Program-made: the position numbers and the translations under genes | Assembly: GCA_006386115.1 (NCBI GenBank) | Contig: VFIW01000032.1 | Location: 82,668 to 146,667, forward strand | Direction: 5' to 3' | DNA length: 64,000 bases | Origin: Globisporangium splendens | Lineage: Eukaryota; Oomycota; Peronosporomycetes; Pythiales; Pythiaceae | In this document: positions 55,568 to 64,000 of the stretch, piece after piece | Numbering within the stretch: position 1 is the stretch's first letter | Layout of the letters: each line of letters begins with the position of its first letter | Notes under the pieces: model-generated | The model's database searches: none | What the model was told of the DNA's origin: nothing | Seen by the model: only the letters and a program-made list of their open reading frames with translations

Positions 55568-58500
55568 ATGGCGTACCCGAATCATCTCCCGGCACCCGTC
55601 GCGCCGCCCTTCTCGCAGCAGCGTTTTTCCCAGCAGCAGCAGCAGTTCTTCCCTCCAAACGGCGCGACTGCAAATCACGGCACTTACAACAGCATTCGCA
55701 GCATGCACCAGAGCGCGAGTCCGTTTGCGGCCGCCACGGACCCCGTTGTGCTCATGGACGCCAGCGCGCAACGCTTCACGTGTACGTACCTATCATGCAA
55801 ATTTGCGTATGTGCAGCATTTGCCACAATTGTGCTCACTGTATATGCTTGCGTGCTTGGCCGTTTCCGGTAAATGCTGCAGATCTGTTTACGCTGGCGCA
55901 CCAGCAGTACCAGATGGGGTACTACCACGAGGCGCTGTGCATCTGCGAGCAGCTCTACGACTCGGACGCGTACCGGACGGACAATCTGCTGCTACTGGGC
56001 GCGCTGCACTTCCAGCTCGGCAACTTCTCCGAGAGCATCTTCTACAACCAGCAGTGCATCCGCGTGGACCCGAACTTCGCCGAGGCGTACGGCAACCTGG
56101 GCAACGCGCTCAAGGAGATCGGCGACCTCATGGGTGCGATCCAGTTCTACCTCAAGGCGATCAAGCTGCACCCGCGCTTCAGCGACGCGTACAACAACCT
56201 CGCCAACTCGTACATGCAGATCGGGCAGACGCACGAAGCTGTCGAGACGTACAAGATGGCGCTCGTGCTTGATCCGTCGTTGGTGGATGCGCACAGCAAC
56301 CTGGGCAACTTGTACAAGGTGCAGGGTCGATACGAGGACGCCAAGGCGTGCTACACGGAGGCGATCCGCGTCAAGCCGACGTTCGCGATCGCATGGAGCA
56401 ATTTGGCAGGCGTGTTCAAGGACGACGGGCAGCTCGATCTCGCGATCGAGCACTACGAGGAAGCGATCCGCCTGGCGCCCGATTTCGCCGACGCGCACAG
56501 CAACTTAGGCAATGTGCTCAAGGAAAGCGGCCGTCTGCAGGAGGCGATTGTCGCGTACAAGCGTGCGATTGCGATCCGCCCGGACTTTGCCATCGCGCAC
56601 GGCAACCTCGCGAGTTCGCTCTACGATGCTGGCCAATTGGAGCTTGCCGTGCAGACGTTCCGCCATGCGATCCAACTCGAGCCAAACTTCCCCGACGCGT
56701 ACAACAACCTGGGCAATGCGCTGCGCGAACTCGGCCAACTGGAGCAATCGATCAACTGCTACCGCACGGCGCTGCGGTTGAAACCCGACCATCCGCACGC
56801 GTACAACAACTTGGGCAACGCGCTCAAGGACAAGGGCATGGTGAAGGAGGCGATCCACTGTTACTCGACGGCGGCGCGGTTGCTGCCGCACTTCGCGGCC
56901 GCGCACAGCAACCTCGGCAGCGTACTCAAGGAGCAGGGCAAGCTGGATCAAGCGCTCGCACATTACCAGGAGGCGATCACGATCGATCCAAACTTCGCCG
57001 ACGCGTACAGCAACATGGGCAACGTGTTTAAGGACCTCGCGCGGCTGGAGGAGGCGATCCAGTGCTACAGCACGGCGATCCGATTGAAACCGAACTTCCC
57101 CGACGCGTACAGCAACCTGGCAAGCGCGTACAAGGATGGCGGTAGACTCGACGACGCGATTACGTGCTACCGGAAAGCGATCTCGCTGCGTCCAAATTTC
57201 CCCGACGCGTTTGCGAATTATTTCCACTCGATGCTATTTATCTGCGACTGGCAGAGTCGTGACGACGATTTCCGGAAATTGGTCGCGTTTCTCGACGCGC
57301 AGCTCGCGGTCGACAGGGTCTTGCCGTCGGTACAGCCCTTCCACGCGCTCGTGTACCCGCTGTCGATGCAGCGGTTCCTCGACATCTCGAGACGATATGC
57401 TGAGCGCGCGAAGCTAAATGTGAGTCTGGTCGAGATGCCGTTGCTGCGGTACAAGAGCAAGCGGTCGAACGAGCGGCTGCGCATCGGGTACGTCTCGTCA
57501 GATCTCGGGAATCATCCATTGGCGCATCTCATGCAGAGCGTCTTTGGCATGCACACAAAGTCGAAATTCGAGGTGTTTTGCTATTCCACGACGCCAGATG
57601 ATGGCTCCGTGTGGCGGCGGAAGATCGCGAGCGAGGTCGAGCATTTCAAGGACATCAGCATGATCAGCAATGGCGACGCCGCGCGGTTGATCCACAGCGA
57701 CGGGATCCACATCCTCATCAATCTGAACGGGTACACGAAGGGTGCGCGGAACGAGATCTTTGCGCTCAAGCCTGCGCCTGTGCAGGTGAGTTACATGGGC
57801 TTTTGCGGCACGCTCGGCGCGGATTACATTCAGTACATGGTTGGCGACGCGACGGTCGTCCCGAAGGAGCACCGTCGGTACTTCTCCGAGAAGATCATCC
57901 ACATGCCGCACTCGTACTTCGTCAACGACCACAAACAGTCGGCACGCGACGTACTCGACGTGGAGAAATGTCCCACACGTGCGCACTACGGCGTCCCCGA
58001 GAACAAGTTTGTGTTTTGCAACTTCAACCAGGTGTACAAGATCGATCCGCAGACGTTTACGACGTGGATGAACATCCTGAAGCGCGTGCCGAACTCGATC
58101 CTGTGGCTGCTGCGATTCCCGCCGATCGCCGAAGCGAACATCCGCGCTGAAGCCAAGGCGCGCGGCATTAAGAGCCATCGGTTGCATTTTACAGACGTCG
58201 CGCCAAAGGACGAACACTTGAAGCGCGGGTACCTCGCGGATCTGTTCCTGGACACCCCTGAGTGCAATGCACACACGACGGGGTGTGATATCCTCTGGGG
58301 TGGCACGCCGATGATCACGATGGCCAAGGACCGCATGGCGTGCCGTGTGGCCTCGAGTCTGCTGAAAGCCGCCAATCTGAGCGACATGATCACGCAGTCC
58401 CTGGAAGAGTACGAGGAACTCGCTGTCGCGCTCGCGAGCGACATGGACAAACTGTGGGAAGTGCGGCGGCGACTCGAGGACGACCGGCTGAAATGCCCGC

Positions 58501-58658
58501 TGTTCGACACCCAGCGATGGGTGCAGAATCTCGAGACAGGGCTCACACTTGCGTGGGACCGCCACGAAACGGGCCATGAGCCCGACCACATTGACGTACC
58601 CGATATTTATGAACTGCAGAAGCGTAACGCGTCGTCGCCTACGAGCAACAGCAAGTAA
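55568..58658 (+). CDS. OGT: O-GlcNAc transferase (GT41, SEC/OGT type)
   Basis: Two exons: 55568-55781 and 55882-58658, joined by a 100-nt intron (donor GTACGT, acceptor CTGCAG), giving 996 aa. A Gln/Pro-rich N-terminus (about 70 residues) precedes about 12-13 TPRs of 34 aa (for example FSDAYNNLANSYMQIGQTHE), up to about residue 515. The catalytic part has the GT41 His motif NHPLAHLMQSVFGMH (about 617), HILINLNGYTKGARNEIFAL, PVQVSYMGFCGTLG, FCNFNQVYKIDP with the conserved Lys (about 785) and HTTGCDILWGGTPMI. It transfers GlcNAc (or fucose in SPY-type relatives) to Ser/Thr of cytosolic and nuclear proteins. Motifs favour OGT/SEC over SPY. Length is close to human OGT (1046 aa). No signal peptide, as expected. 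Confidence 0.94.
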
Positions 58659-59023
58659 GGAGGAAAGCACTAAGAAGCAAAACGATGCTCCTTTCTCCCA
58701 TCGTTTTTACCGTCTTTCATTGCCGATTGTTGCTCTTGTCCTCTTGTTTTCTTTATCGTTTCCGACGAAGCATGAGCAAATGCTTTTAGGCGAAGTCCTT
58801 CTCTCTCTCTCTGCCTGTGCGAACTCATGAAGCGGGTTAAAGTGCAACACCAAGGGAGAAGACGCAACATACACGTAACGCCAGGAACCAGAGAACAACG
58901 CGGCATTGCTGCCAATCCACTGTGCGATTCTGTTCTTTTTCTCGCGTTTTCTCTATATGGTGCAGCACAAACGCACCCACACAGCCTTCTTCTTCACAAC
59001 AGCCTATACGACGCCGTTTGCTG
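58659..59023. other. Intergenic, convergent 3' ends of OGT and SEC11
   Basis: 365 bp, no gene. Pyrimidine-rich stretches with CTCTCTCT near 58800. Confidence 0.5.
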
Positions 59024-59918
59024 TTATTCTCGCTGTGTAAACACCAGGAGACCCATGCCGCCGACGAGCACGTATTTCAGCATCGGGTAGTCGTTCAGCA
59101 GAATCGTCAGCATCCCCACGTACGGCACCGACCTAATAGATTGCAAAATGCAACCATCCATACAGAGATTGTGGGGATTTAATCCAAGTGCCTCGTGGCA
59201 AAAAGATACCAAAATATCAGATAAAAAGAACGTACGCGCGCGCGACGCCAACAATGTCTTCGCGCTCCAACCACGACTGACCATGCGCATAGAGCCCTCT
59301 GCGTATATCCACACATTAGCAGCAGTTCCACTCTAATGCCGCTCATGAAATGAAAGGAGCAACGCGTACCGGTCATCCACATTGTTGTTGTCACCCTTCG
59401 TCAAGTACACATCCTTTCCGTCCGTCGCACTGCAGAGTAAAAAAGCAATAGCAAACATCGTAAGCGCCTTCTTGCGTGCGTGCCTATATACGCCCATTGC
59501 CGCCACACTCCCGTACCTTCGGTGCAACTCGAGCACGCGATGCACGATCGGGATGTCGCGGCCTTTCACCTTGTACACCACGATGTCGCCAATTTCCAAG
59601 TTTGGTTTCTGCATCCACCACATACACACATCGCATACGAATATAACAGTTAACACATCAATCCGCATAAACGTTTATATACATCTTACGTACATTGTTG
59701 TCGAGATAGAGGATGTCGCCGCGCTGGAAGGCGGGCTCCATGCTGCCGCTGAGCACGACGACGACAGGCGACTCGCTCTGCGTGTACATCATGAGTCCCT
59801 TCCAGATCATGAGCGCCGTGAGCACGACCATGGACAGGTTGAGCGCCTGGTGCGTCAGCTGCCGCTTGTTGCGCCACAGCCGCTTCACTTCCTCCACCTG
59901 CTGCTTCACGACCTCCAT
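59024..59918 (-). CDS. SEC11: ER signal peptidase catalytic subunit SEC11
   Basis: Five small exons on the minus strand: 59694-59918, 59517-59608, 59370-59429, 59236-59298 and 59024-59132, with GT-AG introns of 85, 87, 71 and 103 nt. All phases fit, giving 182 aa. Order: cytosolic helix ([20 protein letters not shown]), signal anchor ([16 protein letters not shown]), catalytic Ser in [17 protein letters not shown], His in [13 protein letters not shown], Asp box in [12 protein letters not shown], and C-terminal helix ([17 protein letters not shown]). The Ser-His-Asp set and size match eukaryotic Sec11, which removes signal peptides in the ER. An in-frame ATG at 60002 would add 28 residues; the start at 59918 matches family length better. 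Confidence 0.93.
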
Positions 59919-60304
59919 CTTCGCCTGTTGCTTCTTGCTCTTTGGGTCGAAATTGTGCTGTGAGAGCCAAAATGCGGAAACGAGAGGGGAAAACGAGACC
60001 ATTTGGATGCATTTTGACGAGTAAGATAACGATGCGAGTCAATTCGATACTTTTGATTGGTAGATTATTGACCAATCAGAGGGTAATATCGTGCATTAAT
60101 GCTGGAGTGTGCCACGTCGTCAATCTGCTGAAACAAGCAGGAAAATGCAGGATGCAGAGATGGGATTCCATGGCTGTGCATCTTGCCAAATGGTTCAAAA
60201 TGAAGGCAAACAGGGAAGATGGTCGGTCACGCTGCATTAGAATGAGCGTTTTCAGTATTGCCTCCTTCTACGCTCCTCATCTGTTCATGGCTCGCCGCAG
60301 TGCC

Positions 60305-61864
60305 TTACGCACTGCCACCGCTCTTCGTAAAGTTGATCTGCAGCGAGAGCGCCAGGTCGCCGACAAACACCGAGTCCGTGATCGTTAAATAGTCGCCGTC
60401 GGCGACGAGGTCCTTGAGCTTCTTGCCCAAGTTGAGGCTCGTTGCGGTGCGCAGCGCGGGCGGGCCCTGCATGAACAGATTCGCGTTGCTCGAGCTGATC
60501 GAGGGCTTGAGCAGGCGGTACTTGTCGCCGCAGAGCTCGTCGATCAGGTCCTGGAGCGTCATGCTCTCGGCGTCCACATTCATGCTCTTGTCCTGCGACG
60601 AACACACGACGCAGTCGCGCTTCTTCTCGTACTCAAACGTGTGCGAGTAGCTCCCGGTCGCGCCCATGTGCATGTGGTAGTTGTTCATGAGCTGCGAGCA
60701 GTACGTCATCGCCTTGACGGCTTCGTTCACGCAGATCGCCGCGACGATCGCGTTCGTCGACGCCACGGCCGGGATGATGTTCTTCACGACGCCGAGCGTG
60801 AGACTGTAGGTCACACCGGAAATCCCGAACTGCTCGGCGCGCTCTCGTGCGGCATTGAACACCCACTGCATGTGCTCAGGCGAGTCCTTGTCAAGCTTCT
60901 TGTCTGGGAACTCGCGCGGCCACAGCACGATGAACGCGTACGCGATGCAGTGCGCCGGCTGCCGCGGAGTCTCGGCGATCGTGCACATTGGGAACGATTT
61001 CTGTGGCGGGAATGTCTCGAGCGAGCACTCGAAGCAGCTCGTGACGCGCGGGATGATCACGCGCGCTTGGCCACGTAGCCCCTCAGTGCCGCCGTCAATC
61101 AACGGGATGATCGTGCCGGGGTCGACGTTCCCGTCTTCATCGACGTCCGCGAGCGACACGACGAGCGAGTTCACGTACCGCCGTGCCTCAATGTTGTCGA
61201 GACCCGAGAGGATGACGTGGAACTGCCGGTAAAAGTCGACGTCCATGTCCTGCACCTTCTTGAAATGCGGCGTGATCTCAATACGCGGGTGCATCTCTTC
61301 GTCCTCGTTCGTGGCGGCAGGGATGTGCATGCGCTGGCGCACGAATTGCGCGGCACACTCGGCCTTTGGCTTGCCAATGTCTTTCTCACGGAACAGGAAC
61401 TGACGGTTGAGGTTCGACACGTCGATCGTATCCATGTCGATGATGTGCACCTTAGTGAAGCCCGAGAGCACGACGTTCTTGAGCAACTCGCAACCGAGAC
61501 CGCCGGCACCAATGATCAGCACCTGGCACTCTTCCTGCAGGAACGCGAGCGTCTCGGTGGCGCCGCTCGCATCGAATTCGCCGAGCGCGATCGCCGAGGT
61601 CTCGTTCGGGAACGCCGTCGGGTTCTGCAGCAGTCGGAAGAGATCCCAATGGCGACGGTCGGCGCGGATGCTCTTCATGGGAGCTGACGCCATGGGCGAG
61701 AGCGAGATGGACGATGTCGCGGCGGCGAGTGACACGCGGGGCGAGTGCTGGAACTTGGCCTTCTTCTGCGACGGCGGCAGTGAGGGCGACGGGAGCGACG
61801 TGACAGAGGGCGACGAAGTGGCGCGCGGCGACGAGATGACGGCAGTCGTCGGGGACGAGACCAT
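60305..61864 (-). CDS. UBA3: UBA3, catalytic subunit of the NEDD8-activating E1
   Basis: A single exon encodes 519 aa from the ATG at 61864; the frame extends further only to a GTG. A Ser/Pro-rich N-terminal tail of about 60 residues precedes the E1 core: nucleotide-binding VLIIGAGGLGCELLKNVVLS, DMDTIDVSNLNRQFLFREKD, the LSGLDNIEARRYVN region and PLIDGGTEGLRGQARV. The catalytic Cys lies in SFPMCTIAETPRQPAHCIAY, which matches UBA3 rather than UBA2 or UBA1. The paired CxxC zinc ligands are seen in TSCFEC and DCVVC. The C-terminal ubiquitin-fold domain (MTLQDLIDELCGDKY onward) recruits the E2 UBC12. It works with an APP-BP1-type partner (not in this window) to activate NEDD8 for cullin modification. 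The N-tail is longer than in animals. Confidence 0.92.
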   Translation of the reverse strand: MVSSPTTAVISSPRATSSPSVTSLPSPSLPPSQKKAKFQHSPRVSLAAATSSISLSPMASAPMKSIRADRRHWDLFRLLQNPTAFPNETSAIALGEFDASGATETLAFLQEECQVLIIGAGGLGCELLKNVVLSGFTKVHIIDMDTIDVSNLNRQFLFREKDIGKPKAECAAQFVRQRMHIPAATNEDEEMHPRIEITPHFKKVQDMDVDFYRQFHVILSGLDNIEARRYVNSLVVSLADVDEDGNVDPGTIIPLIDGGTEGLRGQARVIIPRVTSCFECSLETFPPQKSFPMCTIAETPRQPAHCIAYAFIVLWPREFPDKKLDKDSPEHMQWVFNAARERAEQFGISGVTYSLTLGVVKNIIPAVASTNAIVAAICVNEAVKAMTYCSQLMNNYHMHMGATGSYSHTFEYEKKRDCVVCSSQDKSMNVDAESMTLQDLIDELCGDKYRLLKPSISSSNANLFMQGPPALRTATSLNLGKKLKDLVADGDYLTITDSVFVGDLALSLQINFTKSGGSA

Positions 61865-62227
61865 GAAGCACGCGCGTGCTAGAGACAGGCAGAGAGAAGG
61901 AAAGCGTCGGGGGCGGAGGAGCAGCGACACACAGATCGCTTTCTCGATGCGGAGGGGGCGTAGCTCTGCGCGCGATTGGGGGCTGCTGATGGACGCACAG
62001 AGCGCGAAGATCTGCTTTTATTTCGCGCTCTTCGCGTTTCGCCTTGGGTTGGAAATGAGCGTGAAGCACAAAGTCGAACTGCGAGTATACATCATCACTA
62101 CGTATACTATACGTTGCATGTCGTATCCGGATCAACATTCGCTCACAACATGCCAAGCAAAGTACTTTCATCAAGCTGCTGTTACATGCGACAAAGGATG
62201 GAGAGAAAATACAAGTCCGGTACTGTA
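61865..62227. other. Intergenic upstream of UBA3
   Basis: 363 bp between the UBA3 start and the 3' end of the degraded fusion gene. No gene or repeat seen. Confidence 0.5.
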
Positions 62228-62767
62228 TCAAACCAGCCACAGCGTCAAGTGCAGCATCGAGTGCCTCTGAAGGTTGCAGTCTTCGAGGCTGTGCTTTACA
62301 TCGCGAAGCACGTAGCAGACAAACACGAGTCGCTGTTCGATTGGAAGGACGCCCGTGATGCGCATGGCAGCGATGGGTTCATCATCGTCTCCTCCTACTG
62401 GCCACAAGGTGGGGTTACGCGTCACGCTGAACACTTCCTTGTGCACCTCGAGGCTCTTTCGATACTGTTGCACATCCACCAGTGGTGTGGGTGCATATTC
62501 GATCACCTGGTCGGTAGTATCCACGTCTGGAAGCAACGAGCGGCACGTCTCTATGCACGCCTACGGGTGGAGCGTGTGCGAGTGCCACACTTGGTCCACA
62601 AATTAGGATGGCGATAGCGCAGGCGGCAGTATGTCCACGTCGTTCTACAGCAGCTTGAGCGTGAGGGACTCGACGTACTCGTCCACGCGGCCCAGTGGAT
62701 GGAATGCCAGCAACAGCCGCAAGGGCACGGACGCGTGCACACGCTCCAGCGTGTCGATCATGTCCAT
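62228..62767 (-). pseudogene. Degraded GRDP-like (W-H-x-H) / ubiquitin-like fusion, copy 2
   Basis: One continuous minus-strand frame of 180 codons runs from the ATG at 62767 (MDMIDTLERVHASVPLRL) to TGA at 62228, broken only by TAG (62645-62647), TAA (62603-62605) and TAG (62561-62563). Order: LLLAFHPLGRVDEYVESL, FVDQVWHSHTLHP (the GRDP-like W-H-x-H...P motif), VDVQQYRKSLEVHKEVFSV, the acidic GGDDDEPIAAM, then the second half of a ubiquitin-like fold (TGVLPIEQRLVFVCYVLRD, SLEDCNLQRHSMLHLTLWLV). The first ubiquitin hairpin (about 30 residues) is missing and there is no C-terminal Gly-Gly. Both TAGs align with Gln in copy 1 and the TAA with Tyr, so the ancestral frame is clear. Non-functional as read. 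Confidence 0.65.
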
Positions 62768-63087
62768 TGTGGTGGCGTTTTTGCTTCTGAGTGACGAGAC
62801 ACACATGTGTCCAAAAAGGGGGTTATTTGAAAAGCAAAAGCCGCCCCTCTATTTGGTAAAAGGGAGTGTCGTACTTTATCTTGCCGCGTTCCCCGTTTAA
62901 GCTCAGTTCTACCGATATCGGACCGCGTGTTATTTCCAGTATCATAAATACCGGTATCCCATCGATAGTTATCAACATGTTGATTCGTTAAAACTAGAAT
63001 CATCAGTGCATGATATTCACCCAATCACATCTCTCTTTCAGTCCGCCAATCGCTATTGGTCACAGCATTGGCAGCATCAAGATCATC
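62768..63087. other. Intergenic upstream of pseudouridine synthase gene
   Basis: 320 bp holding ACCGATATCGG (62910-62920) and the exact palindrome ATACCGGTAT (62948-62957). No coding sequence. Confidence 0.5.
62948..62957. promoter_or_regulatory. ATACCGGTAT palindrome upstream of pseudouridine synthase
   Basis: Third exact copy in the window, ending 130 nt before the ATG at 63088. A near palindrome, CCGATATCGG, lies 35 nt further upstream. Regulatory role inferred from position and recurrence. Confidence 0.4.
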
Positions 63088-64000
63088 ATGAACACCAGCA
63101 TGCAGCGGATGGTGTCCGCGCTCTGCGGCGCTGCTGCCATCACGAGTCGCGCGCGCGTGTCTGCGCTGCACAAGTGCAAGTCACAGCGTCTCAACCTGCA
63201 GTCGCGCTCGGTGCTGACGATCAAGAAGTCGCCTATTCTCGCCACCAAACCCGCTTCCTACACCAAGAAGCCGCAAAAAGTCGCCAACGATACCGATGCC
63301 TCCAAGTCATCCAACCAGGCAGCGGGGCAGGAGCGCAAGGGCGTGCGTCTAGCCAAACGTATCGCGATGTCGGGTCTCTGTTCGCGTCGCGAGGCTGAAA
63401 AGTACATCGAGTCCCACGACGTGAGCGTGAACGGCCGGGTCGTGACTGACCTAGCGACCGTAGTGGACGTCAAGAACGATGTCGTCATCGTCGACGGCCG
63501 CACGCTCGCGGCCACCGAGAAGCTCAAAGTGTGGATGGCCAACAAGCTCGCTGGGGTATGTGGCGTGTGTGTTTTGCATCGTGCTTTTAGAAAAGTGCTT
63601 TTCGTAAAAGGAAAAGGTCGTGACTGAGGCTGTTTATTTGTGTGTGTGTGTTTATAGGAACTTGTGACGACCAGCGATCCGCAGAGCCGGCCAACGATCT
63701 TCGATCGTCTAAAGGTTATGGGACTCACGCAGCACATCATGCCAGTGGTACGTGCTTTGCAATGATGTATATCTGCATGCTTTCGCTTACCCACTGTTGA
63801 CTTTGTGTCCATTTCTTTGAACACAGGGCCGCTTGGACTTTAATACCGAAGGCTTGCTCCTGTTTACGAACGACGGCGACTACGCGCGCCAACTAGAGCA
63901 CCCAAAGAACGAGATCACGCGCGTGTATCGCGCCCAAGTGCGCGGGAACGTGTCCGAGTCCAAGATTTTCGAGCTCCAGCGCGGGCCGCTCGTGGACGGC
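63088..64000 (+). CDS. RsuA/RluB-family rRNA pseudouridine synthase, probably mitochondrial (3' end beyond window)
   Basis: Exons 63088-63555, 63658-63747 and 63827 to beyond 64000, with GT-AG introns of 102 and 79 nt in phase 0. The N-terminus (MNTSMQRMVSALCGAAAITS, then Arg/Lys-rich with no acidic residue for about 60 aa) looks like a mitochondrial presequence; an upstream ATG at 63010 is in frame but less likely. An S4 RNA-binding domain follows (RIAMSGLCSRREAEKYIESH, VSVNGRVV), then the synthase core with the catalytic Asp in VGRLDFNTEGLLLFTNDGDY. GRLD and NTEGLLL are typical of RsuA/RluB/E/F enzymes that convert uridine to pseudouridine in rRNA. RluB-like is most probable because the S4 domain is present. 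The C-terminal part is outside the window. Confidence 0.88.

Noticed and set aside
1034..62647. Variant genetic code reading TAG as Gln or TGA as Trp
   Set aside because: TAG ends the organellar polymerase, the FANCJ-type helicase and bZIP member B at the expected C-termini, and TGA ends SMC4. Both therefore act as stops; the in-frame stops are confined to a few genes.
1..64000. CRISPR arrays, tRNA or rRNA genes
   Set aside because: No regularly spaced repeats, no convincing cloverleaf or B-box seen by eye, and no rRNA-like sequence; the window is eukaryotic nuclear DNA. A tRNA scan was not possible here.

Overview
The window is nuclear DNA of an oomycete (Phytophthora/Pythium-type water mould); I do not name the species. 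The evidence is compact genes with short GT-AG introns of about 68 to 103 nt, closely packed housekeeping genes, Tc1/mariner and Ty3/gypsy remnants, and a locally expanded bZIP family with the oomycete-type basic region. Nothing bacterial or organellar is present.

Left block (1-19.2 kb): a gene fragment at the edge; a tandem pair of cytochrome-b5/MAPR-type genes, the second with an in-frame TAG; a CD36/LIMP-2-family membrane protein; an organellar family-A DNA polymerase with a 3'-5' exonuclease; a FANCJ/BRIP1-type Fe-S helicase; an IQ-motif coiled-coil gene with internal stops; an unknown acidic protein; and a choline-transporter-like protein.

Accessory block (20.2-46.5 kb): a composite repeat comes first. 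Two inverted arms of about 1.1 kb, each made of a Tc1/mariner 5' end plus a retrotransposon LTR, flank a decayed Ty3/gypsy pol. Seven bZIP-family members follow (three intact, four broken), separated by gene-poor, decayed sequence.

Right block (46.6-64 kb): a coiled-coil gene divergent from SMC4 (condensin); a degraded gene joining a GRDP-like (W-H-x-H) domain to a ubiquitin-like domain; an O-GlcNAc transferase; a five-exon Sec11 signal peptidase; the UBA3 subunit of the NEDD8 E1; a second degraded GRDP/ubiquitin-like copy; and an organelle-type RsuA/RluB pseudouridine synthase that runs off the right edge.

Most promising signals: (1) two GRDP/ubiquitin-like copies whose stop codons fall where the other copy keeps a sense codon; (2) the exact palindrome ATACCGGTAT upstream of three gene starts; (3) the retroelement with inverted LTRs; (4) the bZIP cluster, beside LTRs that carry paired CRE/ATF (TGACGTCA) sites; (5) a SUMO-interaction/SUMOylation-like N-terminus on the FANCJ-type helicase. 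Several otherwise coherent genes carry isolated TAG codons or one-base shifts, so assembly error must be separated from real decay.
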